Of a stretch of DNA of 64,000 nt, positions 1 to 8,869 are shown in pieces. The position numbers were made by a program, and so were the translations under genes. The stretch lies in assembly GCF_018861705.1 (NCBI RefSeq), contig NZ_JAHLEC010000005.1:1-64000 (forward strand), read 5' to 3'. Numbering within the stretch: the first letter of the stretch is position 1; each line of letters starts with the position of its first letter. The DNA comes from Clostridium psychrophilum. Its GTDB lineage: Bacteria; Bacillota; Clostridia; Clostridiales; Clostridiaceae. The notes under the pieces were generated by a model. It searched no databases. It saw only the letters and a program-made list of their open reading frames with translations, and had not been told where the DNA came from.

Positions 1-1
1 A

Positions 2-190
2 GGAACTAACGAACGTCACAATGGACTAATTCGTCGCTTCATTCCTAAAGGAAACCGTATGTCAGATTATAGTGTCTCTGATATTTCATTCATCGAGGAA
101 TGGATGAATACGCTTCCTAGGCGTATACTCCAATATAAAACTCCTGAAGATCTATTCGAAGCACAATTAGATATAATTTATGCAGCATAA
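2..190 (+). mobile_element. IS30-family transposase, C-terminal end (partial)
   Basis: The frame is open from the window edge to a TAA at 188-190 and encodes 62 residues. It begins with the stretch NERHNGLIRRFIPKG, followed by a helix-rich tail ending in LDIIYAA. The ERxNGLIRRFxPKG block is the conserved C-terminal part of the DDE integrase core of IS30-type transposases, where the catalytic Glu of the triad lies. The start lies outside the window, so whether the copy is intact cannot be judged. The family assignment is from motif recognition. Confidence 0.85.
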
Positions 191-545
191 GTAAATTCAA
201 CGATTTAAGTCATAAATACAAATTGGTTCAACTTGTTATTGCAATTGATCATATTTTAATATTAATGAATAGTTAATAAATCCATTTAAATTATACAAAC
301 ACAATGATTTAGGATATAATAACATATGTTGTAATTTCACAGAATAGAAGTTTAAAAAATATATTTAGTAATTTTAAAAATGATGTAGAAGGATTAATGA
401 AGTGGCAACAGATTTAAAACCAGATAAGGTTACTTTTGTGTTTTATTAGCTACAACAGAGGCATTGTTAAATAATAATTACAAGAAAAGTTAAGCGTTTG
501 TCTTAATTATTGCATCTATAGAATGTAAATTTTTGGGGAGGTTTT
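191..545. other. Intergenic region after the transposase; probable IS right end
   Basis: No gene could be supported in these 355 bases. The first part, roughly 221-250, contains a TTCAAC/TTGCAATTGA-rich stretch that is a plausible right terminal repeat of the IS30-type element, but the left end is outside the window so it cannot be paired. The rest is AT-rich spacer with a good ribosome binding site (GGGGAGG) just before 546. Confidence 0.35.
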
Positions 546-1265
546 ATGACAACAAGAATTTTAGAATATGAGATTTTTAATGACAGCATGAAAGAATTAC
601 TTGAAAATATAAGTAATTTAGATAAAGTACATATTGTTTCTGGAAATCCAGAAGTACTTTTTAACGGATTACAAAACAGTGTATTGCTAGATAATTTTAC
701 TAGCAAAATGTCTGTTATTATACCAGATGGAGTTGGTACTGTAATATGTTCCAAAATTGTAAAACAACCAGTGAAGGAAAAAATTGCTGGTGTAGAAGTC
801 ATGGATAATATAGTAAAAAAATGTGAAAAAGAAAACAAAGGAATATATTTATTAGGTTCTACAAAAAAAACAGTTGATATGTGCAACATTAATTTAAGAA
901 CGAAGTACCGAAAATTAAATATTTTAGGAAGTCATGATGGATATTTTGAAATCGATGATTGCGAAAAAATATTAAAAGATATAGAAAAAGTTAAACCAGA
1001 AATACTATTTGTAGCGATGGGTTGTCCAAGGCAAGAAATTTTTATATCAAAATATATGGACAGACTTCCTTGTAAGGTATTTATGGGCGTTGGTGGAAGT
1101 TTTGATATTATAGCTGGTAATGTCAAACGTGCACCTAGATGGATGATAAAGTTAGGAATTGAATGGCTATTTAGAGTGGTAAAACAACCATTTAGAATTA
1201 CTAGATTATCAAATATATTTAAATTCATTTTGTTAGTAATAAAAGACAAGCATAAAAGCAAATAG
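546..1265 (+). CDS. WecG/TagA/CpsF-family glycosyltransferase (GT26)
   Basis: This is a 239-residue protein that starts at ATG after a strong GGGGAGG site. Family hallmarks are PDGVGTV near residue 59, the LLGSTKKTV block near 99, the FVAMGCPRQEIFI block near 155 and the C-terminal GVGGSFDIIAGNVKRAP segment followed by an aromatic/basic tail. These match GT26 enzymes, which add N-acetylmannosamine or a related sugar to an undecaprenyl-diphosphate-linked GlcNAc during teichoic acid or exopolysaccharide linkage-unit synthesis at the inner face of the membrane. Only 37 bases separate it from the next glycosyltransferase, so the two are probably co-transcribed. The exact sugar donor cannot be told from sequence. 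Confidence 0.88.
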   Translation: MTTRILEYEIFNDSMKELLENISNLDKVHIVSGNPEVLFNGLQNSVLLDNFTSKMSVIIPDGVGTVICSKIVKQPVKEKIAGVEVMDNIVKKCEKENKGIYLLGSTKKTVDMCNINLRTKYRKLNILGSHDGYFEIDDCEKILKDIEKVKPEILFVAMGCPRQEIFISKYMDRLPCKVFMGVGGSFDIIAGNVKRAPRWMIKLGIEWLFRVVKQPFRITRLSNIFKFILLVIKDKHKSK

Positions 1266-1302
1266 TTACTAGGTTTAAAGATAAATAAAGGAGGAGAGTT
1301 CT

Positions 1303-2421
1303 ATTAAAGTTTTACATATAATATCTGGCAATGACAATGGTGGAGGTGGGAAACACGTACTAAATATATGCAACAAAGGTAATAAAAATTTTGAAAATAT
1401 ACTAGGGTGCATAGGAGAAGGTCCACTTTACCAAAAAGCAAAAGTTATGGATATTAGTTATAAACTCTTTAGTAAGAAGCTTAATAACATAGAGTTAGTG
1501 CATTTTGTAAACCACAATTCAATAGATATCGTCAGTTTTCATGGTGCAAAACCATTTTTAATACACTTGATTTTAAAAAATAAATTAAATTTACCTACGG
1601 TGGCTGTCGTTCACAGTGATTATAGATATGATTTTCTTAATAGTAAATTTAAATATTTTATTTTCACTCCTCTGAGTATTTTGGGTCTAAAGAGCTTTAA
1701 AAGTTATATTTGTGTATCAAATAATTTGAAAAATCTATTAGTAGAGAAAAAAATCATGGGTAATAAGGCTGTTATAAACAACGGTATAGATTTAAAAGAA
1801 GTTAGTATTGGAATATCTTCGGAGCATATACGAAATAATTTGAATTTAAAGGAAAAAGAATTTATATATGTAATGGTTGCAAGGCTTCACCCTATAAAAA
1901 ATCATAAGGAGGTAATACTGGCTTTTAAAAAACTAGTTTCTGAATTTCGTGATGTAAAATTGTTAATTGTTGGTGATGGAGACATGAAAAGTGAATTAGA
2001 AAAATTAATATTAGAGTTAAAGATAGCTGATAGAATTATTATGGTAGGAGATGTTCCAAATCCAATAGATTACATTAATGCTGGGAATGTTAGTGTGTTA
2101 GCATCTTTAAGTGAGGGAGGAGCGCCACCTTTAACAGTTTTAGAATCGGGAACGGTGAAAAAATCTTTGATTTATACACAGGTAGGGGATTTAGAAAGTA
2201 TACTAAGTGAAGATAGTGGTTATAAAATATCTCAATATAATAATGAAAATATTTACAAGGCGATGAAATATGCTTATTTAGATAAAAGTAATATAGATGT
2301 AAAAGGTGAAAATTTATATAATATTGTTATTAATAATTTTACTATAGAAATATTTTGGTCAAATTATTTTAAAATTTTTAAAGATGTAATAAATAAATTT
2401 GAATTAAATGGAAATAATTGA
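1303..2421 (+). CDS. GT4-family glycosyltransferase with apparent ATT start codon
   Basis: The first in-frame ATG is at 1447, but the family N-terminus is encoded upstream in the same frame: (I)KVLHIISGNDNGGGGKHV, the Rossmann strand and glycine-rich loop of GT-B enzymes. The only codon at proper distance from the AAGGAGGAG site (1288-1296) is ATT at 1303. A TAA at 1282 closes the frame, and no ATG, GTG, TTG or CTG lies between 1282 and 1447. From 1303 the protein is 372 residues, normal for GT4. The C-terminal half has the VARLHPIKNH motif and the donor-binding E-x7-E region (SEGGAPPLTVLESG). It probably transfers a sugar in surface polysaccharide synthesis with the GT26 neighbour. Either ATT is used or the start was lost by mutation. 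Confidence 0.8.
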   Translation: MKVLHIISGNDNGGGGKHVLNICNKGNKNFENILGCIGEGPLYQKAKVMDISYKLFSKKLNNIELVHFVNHNSIDIVSFHGAKPFLIHLILKNKLNLPTVAVVHSDYRYDFLNSKFKYFIFTPLSILGLKSFKSYICVSNNLKNLLVEKKIMGNKAVINNGIDLKEVSIGISSEHIRNNLNLKEKEFIYVMVARLHPIKNHKEVILAFKKLVSEFRDVKLLIVGDGDMKSELEKLILELKIADRIIMVGDVPNPIDYINAGNVSVLASLSEGGAPPLTVLESGTVKKSLIYTQVGDLESILSEDSGYKISQYNNENIYKAMKYAYLDKSNIDVKGENLYNIVINNFTIEIFWSNYFKIFKDVINKFELNGNN

Positions 2422-2545
2422 TATTTTAATTAATGATTGAAGAATGTGTAAATATATTTATGAAAACAGTTTTTAAAATTTATCTAAAGATAACTACATT
2501 ATTTAGACAATAATTACACATACTAAGTTTAAAGGAGTGTGTTAT

Positions 2546-3097
2546 ATGGAATTTTATGATGTAGTTAAAGGTAGAAAGAGTATTAAGAAATTTAAAAATA
2601 CCCCAGTAAATGCAGATAAATTAGCTAGAATGATTGATGCAGCGATGATGTCACCCTCATGGAAAAATAATACTTCGTATAAATTTATTTTAGTGGATGA
2701 AAAAAAAGAAATAGAACAAATTTCTAAATCTATAAACAATAAGGATAATTCTGCAGCACAATCTATACTTGATGCGCCAATGACTGCCGTTATAGTAGCA
2801 GATCCTAATGCGTCCGGAGAAGTAGAAACCAAAGAATATTATTTAGTTGATAGTGCAATAGCTATGGAACATTTTATTTTATCGGCTACTAATGAGGGCT
2901 ATGGAACTTGTTGGATTGCGGCAGTTAATGAAGATATGATTAAGAAAACACTGTCAATTCCACAAAATTATAAGGTAGTTGCTATAACTCCACTTGGAGA
3001 AATTGCAGAAAGTAAAAATCATTATGATAAAAAAAATGTAAAAGATTTTGTATTTTCAAATACTTGGAATAATGCTTTTACTGAAAATACAAAGTAG
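2546..3097 (+). CDS. Nitroreductase-family FMN oxidoreductase
   Basis: This 183-residue protein is typical of the compact clostridial nitroreductase branch. The N-terminus has the FMN-phosphate-binding pattern (F-DVVKGRKSIKKFK, then AAMMSPSWKNNTSYKF), and the C-terminal half carries GYGTCWIAAVNED and the IxPLGEIAE segment that contacts the flavin. The AAAGGAG site at 2531-2537 sets the start at the ATG at 2546; the GTG at 2537 overlaps that site and is not favoured. These homodimeric NAD(P)H:FMN enzymes reduce nitro compounds, quinones or flavins; the natural substrate is unknown here. It is followed by a clear terminator and is likely monocistronic. Confidence 0.88.
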   Translation: MEFYDVVKGRKSIKKFKNTPVNADKLARMIDAAMMSPSWKNNTSYKFILVDEKKEIEQISKSINNKDNSAAQSILDAPMTAVIVADPNASGEVETKEYYLVDSAIAMEHFILSATNEGYGTCWIAAVNEDMIKKTLSIPQNYKVVAITPLGEIAESKNHYDKKNVKDFVFSNTWNNAFTENTK

Positions 3098-3117
3098 ACA
3101 TTATTAAGTTTGTTTCT

Positions 3118-3163
3118 AAATAAAGACTCTGTGACTGCATATGCAGACATGGAGTCTTTATTT
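3118..3163. terminator. Rho-independent terminator after nitroreductase
   Basis: The arm AAATAAAGACTC (3118-3129) pairs perfectly with GAGTCTTTATTT (3152-3163), with a GCATATGC palindrome in the loop. The A- and T-rich flanks on both sides would allow it to work in either direction. Confidence 0.85.
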
Positions 3164-3278
3164 AAGTAAAAAGTTATATTTAAATGATGAAAATTTAACA
3201 TAAAGATGGTACAATTTTAGTAGTCAATAAAATGTTATTTATTTTAAGGTGTTTTATATTGAAACAAGGAGGAATACT

Positions 3279-4139
3279 ATGGAAAAAACAAAAGGAATTT
3301 TATATATTATTCTGTCTGCTTGTGCTTTTGGTATAATGCCGATACTTGCAAAATTGTCATATCGGGGGGGGGCAAATACTTATACCACATTATTCCTTAG
3401 GTTTTTTTTTGCAGCTATTATGCTTTTGTATTATTTGAAATCGAAAGGCATATCTTTGAAACTAGCTAAAAAACAATTGATTTTAGTATTAATTATTGGA
3501 GTATTTGGATTTACATTTACAACTTCTAGCTTATTTATGTCATACAATTATATAAGCATAGGAATGGCAAGTATGATTTTTTATACATATCCATCTATTG
3601 TTACTTTATTGTCTTATGTAATTTATAAAGAAAAAATATATTCAAGAAAAATAATCTCTTTGGTTATTTCCTTAATTGGTATTTATATATTAATAGACAT
3701 TAGAAGTGCTACTTTTAATTTAAAAGGAGTAATACTTGCAGGTATAGCTGCAATACTTTATTCATTATATGTTATAGGAGCATCTCATAAAGAATTTAGA
3801 AATATCAACAGCTATGTGTTAACTTTTTATATATCTTGTGCATCTGCAGTTGTAATGTTTTTAGCTGCTAGCACTACAAGAAATTTTAATATTAATATTT
3901 CTTTTTATGCACTTGTGGCAATATTGTTAATAGCATTTATATCTACAGTTGTGGCATTAATGACATTTTTAGAAGGCGTTAGAATAATAGGTCCCTCTAA
4001 AGCTTCAATATTTAGCACAATTGAACCTATAGTTGGTTTGATGATGGGAACGTTGGTTTTAGGTGAGCCTATTTCATCTAGGATTATAGTTGGAAGTATT
4101 ATGATTGTAATGTCAGTTATTATACTAACTAAAGAATAA
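3279..4139 (+). CDS. EamA/DMT-family permease
   Basis: This 286-residue integral membrane protein has about ten hydrophobic segments arranged as two EamA repeats. The repeat signature (MFYTYPSIVTLLSYVIYKEK in the first half, IFSTIEPIVGLMMGTLVLGE in the second) is clear. The ATG at 3279 is preceded by CAAGGAGG; an upstream in-frame GTG at 3249 has no ribosome binding site. Drug/metabolite transporters export amino acids, cofactors or drugs, but the substrate is unknown. Codons 29-31 contain a run of nine G at 3364-3372, exceptional in this AT-rich DNA and able to switch the frame by slippage. Confidence 0.85.
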   Translation: MEKTKGILYIILSACAFGIMPILAKLSYRGGANTYTTLFLRFFFAAIMLLYYLKSKGISLKLAKKQLILVLIIGVFGFTFTTSSLFMSYNYISIGMASMIFYTYPSIVTLLSYVIYKEKIYSRKIISLVISLIGIYILIDIRSATFNLKGVILAGIAAILYSLYVIGASHKEFRNINSYVLTFYISCASAVVMFLAASTTRNFNINISFYALVAILLIAFISTVVALMTFLEGVRIIGPSKASIFSTIEPIVGLMMGTLVLGEPISSRIIVGSIMIVMSVIILTKE

Positions 4140-4237
4140 TTAAACTTTTAGTCATTCATAAATTTTGTATGTAAATTTTCCTTTTAGAAGTAAATCAAGT
4201 ATTATTATCAATCGCTAATTTATTTAAAAAGTCCCAA

Positions 4238-4295
4238 TAATATACCCCTCTAAACCCTCAATTTTAATTAATATTCAGGTTTTAGGGGGAATATT
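4238..4295. terminator. Imperfect hairpin downstream of EamA permease
   Basis: The stretch AATATACCCCTCTAAACCCT (about 4238-4257) can pair imperfectly with 4276-4295, where CAGGTTTTAGGGGGAATATT lies, giving a C-rich/G-rich stem unusual in this DNA. There is no long T run, so the terminator role is an inference. The 4140-4358 gap holds nothing else recognised. Confidence 0.35.
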
Positions 4296-4358
4296 AGTTA
4301 TAGGAGCAATAATATTAAGATAAAAATTGTAATTTAGATTGGATATTATAAATAATAA

Positions 4359-4751
4359 CTAGATTTTTAAACCTCTTGCAATCCTGTTTCCAAAATCTTT
4401 ATTTGCTTTCAAAAAATGTACTAACATTTTCTCTTGAATAGGTTTTATAGCAGTACTTAGTGATTCAACTATATTCGAAACTAAATTATCTTGTTCAAGG
4501 CTATTCATTGAACAGTATCTTTCTCCTGCTTGGGCATAGTCATTGTTTTTGTATGTTGATGCTTTCCTTATTACATTACCTTTAACAAAAGGCTTTTCAG
4601 AAATACCTGTTTCTGGTGCCTGTTTTGGAAGAACACATCCAAGTGAATTAGGATAGTAATTTGTACTCCCGTGGTTTGGCATTACCTGCATTAATCCATT
4701 TATAGGTATTAGCGCTGAATCCTTCAATATGTGTGTAGCTCTTAATTGTGC
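4359..4751 (-). pseudogene. Catalase C-terminal remnant
   Basis: The reverse strand encodes only about 120-130 residues resembling the C-terminal part of monofunctional heme catalases: NGLMQVMPNHGSTNYYPNSLG, then NDYAQAGERY and a helical tail (LVSNIVESLSTAIKPIQEK). The heme pocket, the catalytic His/Asn and the proximal Tyr, all in the missing N-terminal 350 or so residues, are absent. The frame closes at a stop just beyond 4751 and nothing catalase-like is seen further upstream. A TTG at 4727 could start translation, but no strong ribosome binding site is present. I infer a deletion remnant, fitting loss of oxidative-stress genes in an anaerobe. Confidence 0.75.
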
Positions 4752-4949
4752 CTATGTCTGTAAACAAGTAAGTGAGCATATTAGTTGATTTTATAGAATT
4801 TAAAACAAATTAATAATAGTTTATCATGGTAATGTATTAACGAAGTAAAAATATTCATAATATTCAATATCAATTTTTAAAAAGGATTATTAGGGTAGAA
4901 TAAAGAATATTAATAATATTAAACATTTATCAAGAAAAGGGGAAAACTA

Positions 4950-6473
4950 ATGAGCGTGATAAAAATAAATGGAAATAATCTAACTTTAGAGGAAATAGTG
5001 ATGGTTGCAAGAAAAGGATATAAGGTTGAACTAACTAAAGATGCTCAGGAAAGAGTTATAAAATCTAGAGCTATTGTTGATGATATAGTCGATAACAATA
5101 AGGTGATATATGGTATTACAACTGGTTTTGGTAAATTTAGTGATGTAACAATATCAGGGGATGACTGTAAGAAATTGCAACGAAATCTTATAATTTCTCA
5201 TGCTTGTGGAACTGGAAAGAGTTTTTCAAATGAAATTATAAAAACTATAATGCTATTAAGGGCGAATGCTCTCTCAAAAGGTTATTCCGGGATAAGGCTT
5301 AGTACATTAAAAACTTTAATTGAAATGATTAATAAAGACGTTAATCCAATAATTCCTGAAAAGGGTTCTCTTGGAGCATCAGGCGATTTAGCACCATTGT
5401 CGCACATGGTTCTTGTAATGATTGGTGAAGGTGAAGCCGAATATAATGGTGAAATTTTAAAAGGTATAGATGCTATGAATAAGGCAGAAATAAAAATTGT
5501 AGAGCTTACAGCAAAAGAAGGGTTGGCACTTATAAATGGGACTCAGGTTATGACTGCAGTTGGTGCATTAGCTGTATATGATAGTATAAATCTATTAAAG
5601 ATAAGTGACATTGCAGCAGCATTAAGTCTAGAAGCATTACGAGGCGTACGAGATGCCTTTGATCCTAGAACACATTCTATAAGGCCACATAAAGGTCAAA
5701 TTCAAACTGCTAAGAATATATTAAATCTTACGCAGGGTAGTTCTTTTATAACATCTCAAGGAGAAATAAGAGTTCAAGATGCCTACTCATTAAGATGTAT
5801 ACCTCAAGTTCATGGTGCAAGCAAAGATGCAGTGGCATATGTTAAAAGCAAAGTTGAAATTGAAATTAATTCTGTGACTGATAATCCGATAGTTACAGAA
5901 GAAGGGGACGTTATTTCTGGAGGTAATTTTCATGGTCAGCCTATGGCATTAAGTTTTGACTTCTTAGGGATAGCAATGGCTGAAATCGCAAGTATCTCAG
6001 AAAGAAGATTGGAGAGACTTATTAATTATCAACTAAATGATTTACCAGCATTTTTAGTAAAAGAAGGAGGCTTAAATTCAGGTTTTATGATAACTCAATA
6101 TGCCGCCGCAGCATTGGTGTCTGAAAATAAAATTTTAGCACATCCTGCTTCAGTTGATTCTATTCCATCCTCAGCAAATCAGGAAGACCATGTAAGCATG
6201 GGTACAATTGCTGCTAGAAAAGGTAGAGATATTATTGAAAATGTTCAAAGAGTACTTGCAACTGAGATTATGGCAGCTTGTCAGGCTATAGATTTTAGGG
6301 ATGGTTATACTCTAGGTATAGGTACAAAAGAGGCTTATAAAGTTGTACGCAAGAATGTAGAGTTTATTGAAAAGGATAAAATTATGTATATTGAATTAGA
6401 TAAAGTCACTAATTTAATTAAGAATGGAACAATATTAGAAAGTGTAGAAAAAAAGGTCAAAGTAATAGTTTGA
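4950..6473 (+). CDS. hutH: Histidine ammonia-lyase
   Basis: This 507-residue enzyme removes ammonia from L-histidine to give urocanate, the first step of histidine degradation. The Ala-Ser-Gly triad that cyclises into the MIO electrophile is at residues 143-145 inside GSLGASGDLAPLSH. The N-terminal YGITTGFGKF block with the catalytic Tyr, SVTDNPIV and NFHGQP, and the NQEDHVSMG segment are all present, and the length is normal. It starts at ATG after AAAAGGGG. It leads a gene set with ftcD, hutI and fchA, but has a promoter region of its own. No hutU lies between it and the downstream genes. Confidence 0.97.
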   Translation: MSVIKINGNNLTLEEIVMVARKGYKVELTKDAQERVIKSRAIVDDIVDNNKVIYGITTGFGKFSDVTISGDDCKKLQRNLIISHACGTGKSFSNEIIKTIMLLRANALSKGYSGIRLSTLKTLIEMINKDVNPIIPEKGSLGASGDLAPLSHMVLVMIGEGEAEYNGEILKGIDAMNKAEIKIVELTAKEGLALINGTQVMTAVGALAVYDSINLLKISDIAAALSLEALRGVRDAFDPRTHSIRPHKGQIQTAKNILNLTQGSSFITSQGEIRVQDAYSLRCIPQVHGASKDAVAYVKSKVEIEINSVTDNPIVTEEGDVISGGNFHGQPMALSFDFLGIAMAEIASISERRLERLINYQLNDLPAFLVKEGGLNSGFMITQYAAAALVSENKILAHPASVDSIPSSANQEDHVSMGTIAARKGRDIIENVQRVLATEIMAACQAIDFRDGYTLGIGTKEAYKVVRKNVEFIEKDKIMYIELDKVTNLIKNGTILESVEKKVKVIV

Positions 6474-6553
6474 ATAATTACCATATTTTATAGTATTTAT
6501 TTTATATAGTATTTATTTTATATAGTGTAAAAAATATTATGGAGGTATAAGAA

Positions 6554-7450
6554 ATGGCAAGAATAGTTGAATGTATTCCTAATTTTAGCGAGGGAATCAA
6601 TAAAGAAGTAATTGAGAAAATAGTTGATGCTATTAGAGGCACTGAAGGAATAAGATTATTAGATTATGCATCGGACGGTGACCATAATAGAACTGTCGTT
6701 ACTTTTCTTGGCACACCAGAGAAAGTAGAAGATGCTATTATATCAATGGCGAGAAGAGTTTATGAAAATATCGATATGAGATGTCAAAAAGGTGCACACC
6801 CTAGAATGGGAGCTTTAGATGTAGTACCTTTTGTGCCAATTAGTGGTGTAACTATGGACGAATGTGTTGATTTAGCAAATAGGGTAGGGAGTTTAATAGC
6901 AAGTAAATTTGATGTGCCTGTTTACTTATATGAAAAAGCAGCTACTGTAGCGCATAGGGAAAACTTAGCTGCAATAAGGAAGGGACAATATGAAGGTTTC
7001 TTTGAAAAAATAAAAGAAGACAAATGGGTACCGGATTATGGCAATGCTAAAGTAAATGCTATAGGTGGTTGCATTGCAATTGGCGCAAGGGTACCATTAG
7101 TGGCATTTAATGTGAATTTGGGTACTGACAATCTTGATATTGCTGATAAAATTGCTAGAAGTGTTAGGAGTATTGGAGGAGGATTAAGATTTGTAAAGGC
7201 CATGGGGGTAAAACTTGAAGACAGAAATATATCCCAGGTATCTATGAACTTAGTTGATTACGAAAAGACAGGAATATATAAAGCTTTTGAAATGGTAAAA
7301 ATGGAGGCAAAACGTTATGGGGTTCCCGTAATTGGAAGTGAAGTTATTGGATTATTACCAATGGATGCATTAATACAAAGTGCACAATATTATTTGCAAA
7401 TAGAGGACTTTTCAACGAAACAGATTTTAGAAAAGAGAATCTGGGAATAA
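6554..7450 (+). CDS. ftcD: Glutamate formimidoyltransferase
   Basis: This 298-residue protein matches the formiminotransferase domain alone, as in many Firmicutes where the cyclodeaminase is a separate protein. Signatures are VECIPNFSEG at the N-terminus, the ASDGDHNRTV block, the KGAHPRMGALDVVPF motif with the catalytic His, and the GGGLRFVKAMG segment. It moves the formimino group from N-formimino-L-glutamate to tetrahydrofolate, releasing glutamate. The ATG follows GGAGG. It sits 80 bases after hutH and a few bases before the hutI ribosome binding site, so transcription is probably shared. Confidence 0.96.
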   Translation: MARIVECIPNFSEGINKEVIEKIVDAIRGTEGIRLLDYASDGDHNRTVVTFLGTPEKVEDAIISMARRVYENIDMRCQKGAHPRMGALDVVPFVPISGVTMDECVDLANRVGSLIASKFDVPVYLYEKAATVAHRENLAAIRKGQYEGFFEKIKEDKWVPDYGNAKVNAIGGCIAIGARVPLVAFNVNLGTDNLDIADKIARSVRSIGGGLRFVKAMGVKLEDRNISQVSMNLVDYEKTGIYKAFEMVKMEAKRYGVPVIGSEVIGLLPMDALIQSAQYYLQIEDFSTKQILEKRIWE

Positions 7451-7477
7451 AACTAATTTAGAGTGGAGGAAAGTAAG

Positions 7478-8722
7478 TTGGATATAGTAATAAAAAACAT
7501 TGAGTGTCTAGTTACTTGTAAAGGAAGTTATAGGAAAAAAGGTCAAGAAATGATGGATGCTAAAATCAAAGGCGATGCATATGTAGTAATTGAAAATGAT
7601 AAAATAAAAGCCTTAGGTGAAGGAGATGGTTATAAAAAATATATAACTTGTGACAGTACGATTATTGATGGACATTTTAAAACAGTTACACCAGGGTTAA
7701 TTGATCCTCATACGCACGTTGTATATGCTGGGTCAAGAGAAAACGAATTGCCACTAAAGCTTAACAAGGCAGGCTATATTGAAATATTGAATAGTGGTGG
7801 TGGAATACTGAGTACAGTTAATGACACTAGAACAATCAAAATTAAGCAACTAGTAGAAGAAAGCGGAAAAAGATTGAACATAATGCTTAAACATGGAACT
7901 ACTACGGTTGAAAGTAAATCAGGATATGGGCTTAACTTACAAACAGAGGTTAAAATTCTTGAGGTAAATAAGATCCTTAATGAAACGCATCCCATAGATG
8001 TTGTATCAACATTTATGGGAGCACATGCAGTGCCAAAGGAATATAAAATGGATCGTGAAGGTTATATTGAAGAAATAATTAATAATATGATTCCATATAT
8101 ATGTGAAAATAAACTTGCGGAGTTTATTGATTGTTTTTGTGAGAAAGGTGTTTTTTCTGTAGATGAGTGTAGACGCATTTTAATGGCTGGAGAAAAGTTG
8201 GGACTAAAAATAAAAATCCATGCGGACGAAGTGGAAACAATTAATGGTGCTGAACTTGCAGGGGAGTTAAAAGCAATATCTGCAGAACATTTGGTTGCAA
8301 TAACAGATGAGGGAATAGCATCTTTAGCACAAAATGATGTGGTTGCAGTCTTATTACCATCAACATCTTTTTATCTAATGCTAAACAATTTTGCAAATGC
8401 AAGAAAAATGATAGAACAAGGAGTTACTGTAGCTCTTGCTACTGACTGCAATCCAGGCACTTCCCCAACAGAGTCATTACAAACGGTGATGACATTTGCT
8501 TGTTTTGGTATGAAAATGTTCCCCGAAGAAATTATTAATGCAATGACAATAAACGCTGCTTGCGCAATAGGAAGAGAGAAAGAAATAGGTAGCATTGAGA
8601 TAGGGAAAAAAGCTGATATAGTTATTTTTGATAGTAGAAATTTAAATTACTTAATATATCACTTTGGAGCAAATGCGGTGGAAGTAGTAATAAAAAGCGG
8701 AAAAATTGTAGTGCAAAATTAA
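7478..8722 (+). CDS. hutI: Imidazolonepropionase
   Basis: This amidohydrolase-fold protein of 414 residues hydrolyses 4-imidazolone-5-propanoate to N-formimino-L-glutamate. Metal ligands are in PGLIDPHTHVVYAG (His-x-His), the KIHADEVE segment and the ATDCNPGTSP motif with the metal-binding Asp; GHGTTTVESKSGYG-type sequence is represented by KHGTTTVESKSGYGL. The TTG at 7478 lies 7 bases after GGAGGA (7465-7470) and is preferred over the GTG at 7463, which overlaps that site. It follows ftcD closely in the same operon. Confidence 0.95.
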   Translation: MDIVIKNIECLVTCKGSYRKKGQEMMDAKIKGDAYVVIENDKIKALGEGDGYKKYITCDSTIIDGHFKTVTPGLIDPHTHVVYAGSRENELPLKLNKAGYIEILNSGGGILSTVNDTRTIKIKQLVEESGKRLNIMLKHGTTTVESKSGYGLNLQTEVKILEVNKILNETHPIDVVSTFMGAHAVPKEYKMDREGYIEEIINNMIPYICENKLAEFIDCFCEKGVFSVDECRRILMAGEKLGLKIKIHADEVETINGAELAGELKAISAEHLVAITDEGIASLAQNDVVAVLLPSTSFYLMLNNFANARKMIEQGVTVALATDCNPGTSPTESLQTVMTFACFGMKMFPEEIINAMTINAACAIGREKEIGSIEIGKKADIVIFDSRNLNYLIYHFGANAVEVVIKSGKIVVQN

Positions 8723-8869
8723 TTATTGTTGTAGCATTGACAATGGGTAAGTTAAGTTTAATAATATAATAAGTGTTGAACGTAGAGTACGAACTAGAAA
8801 TTTTTATAATATAAACAATGTATATTGATTATAAAAAATACATTATATATTGAAAGGAGTACACAACAT

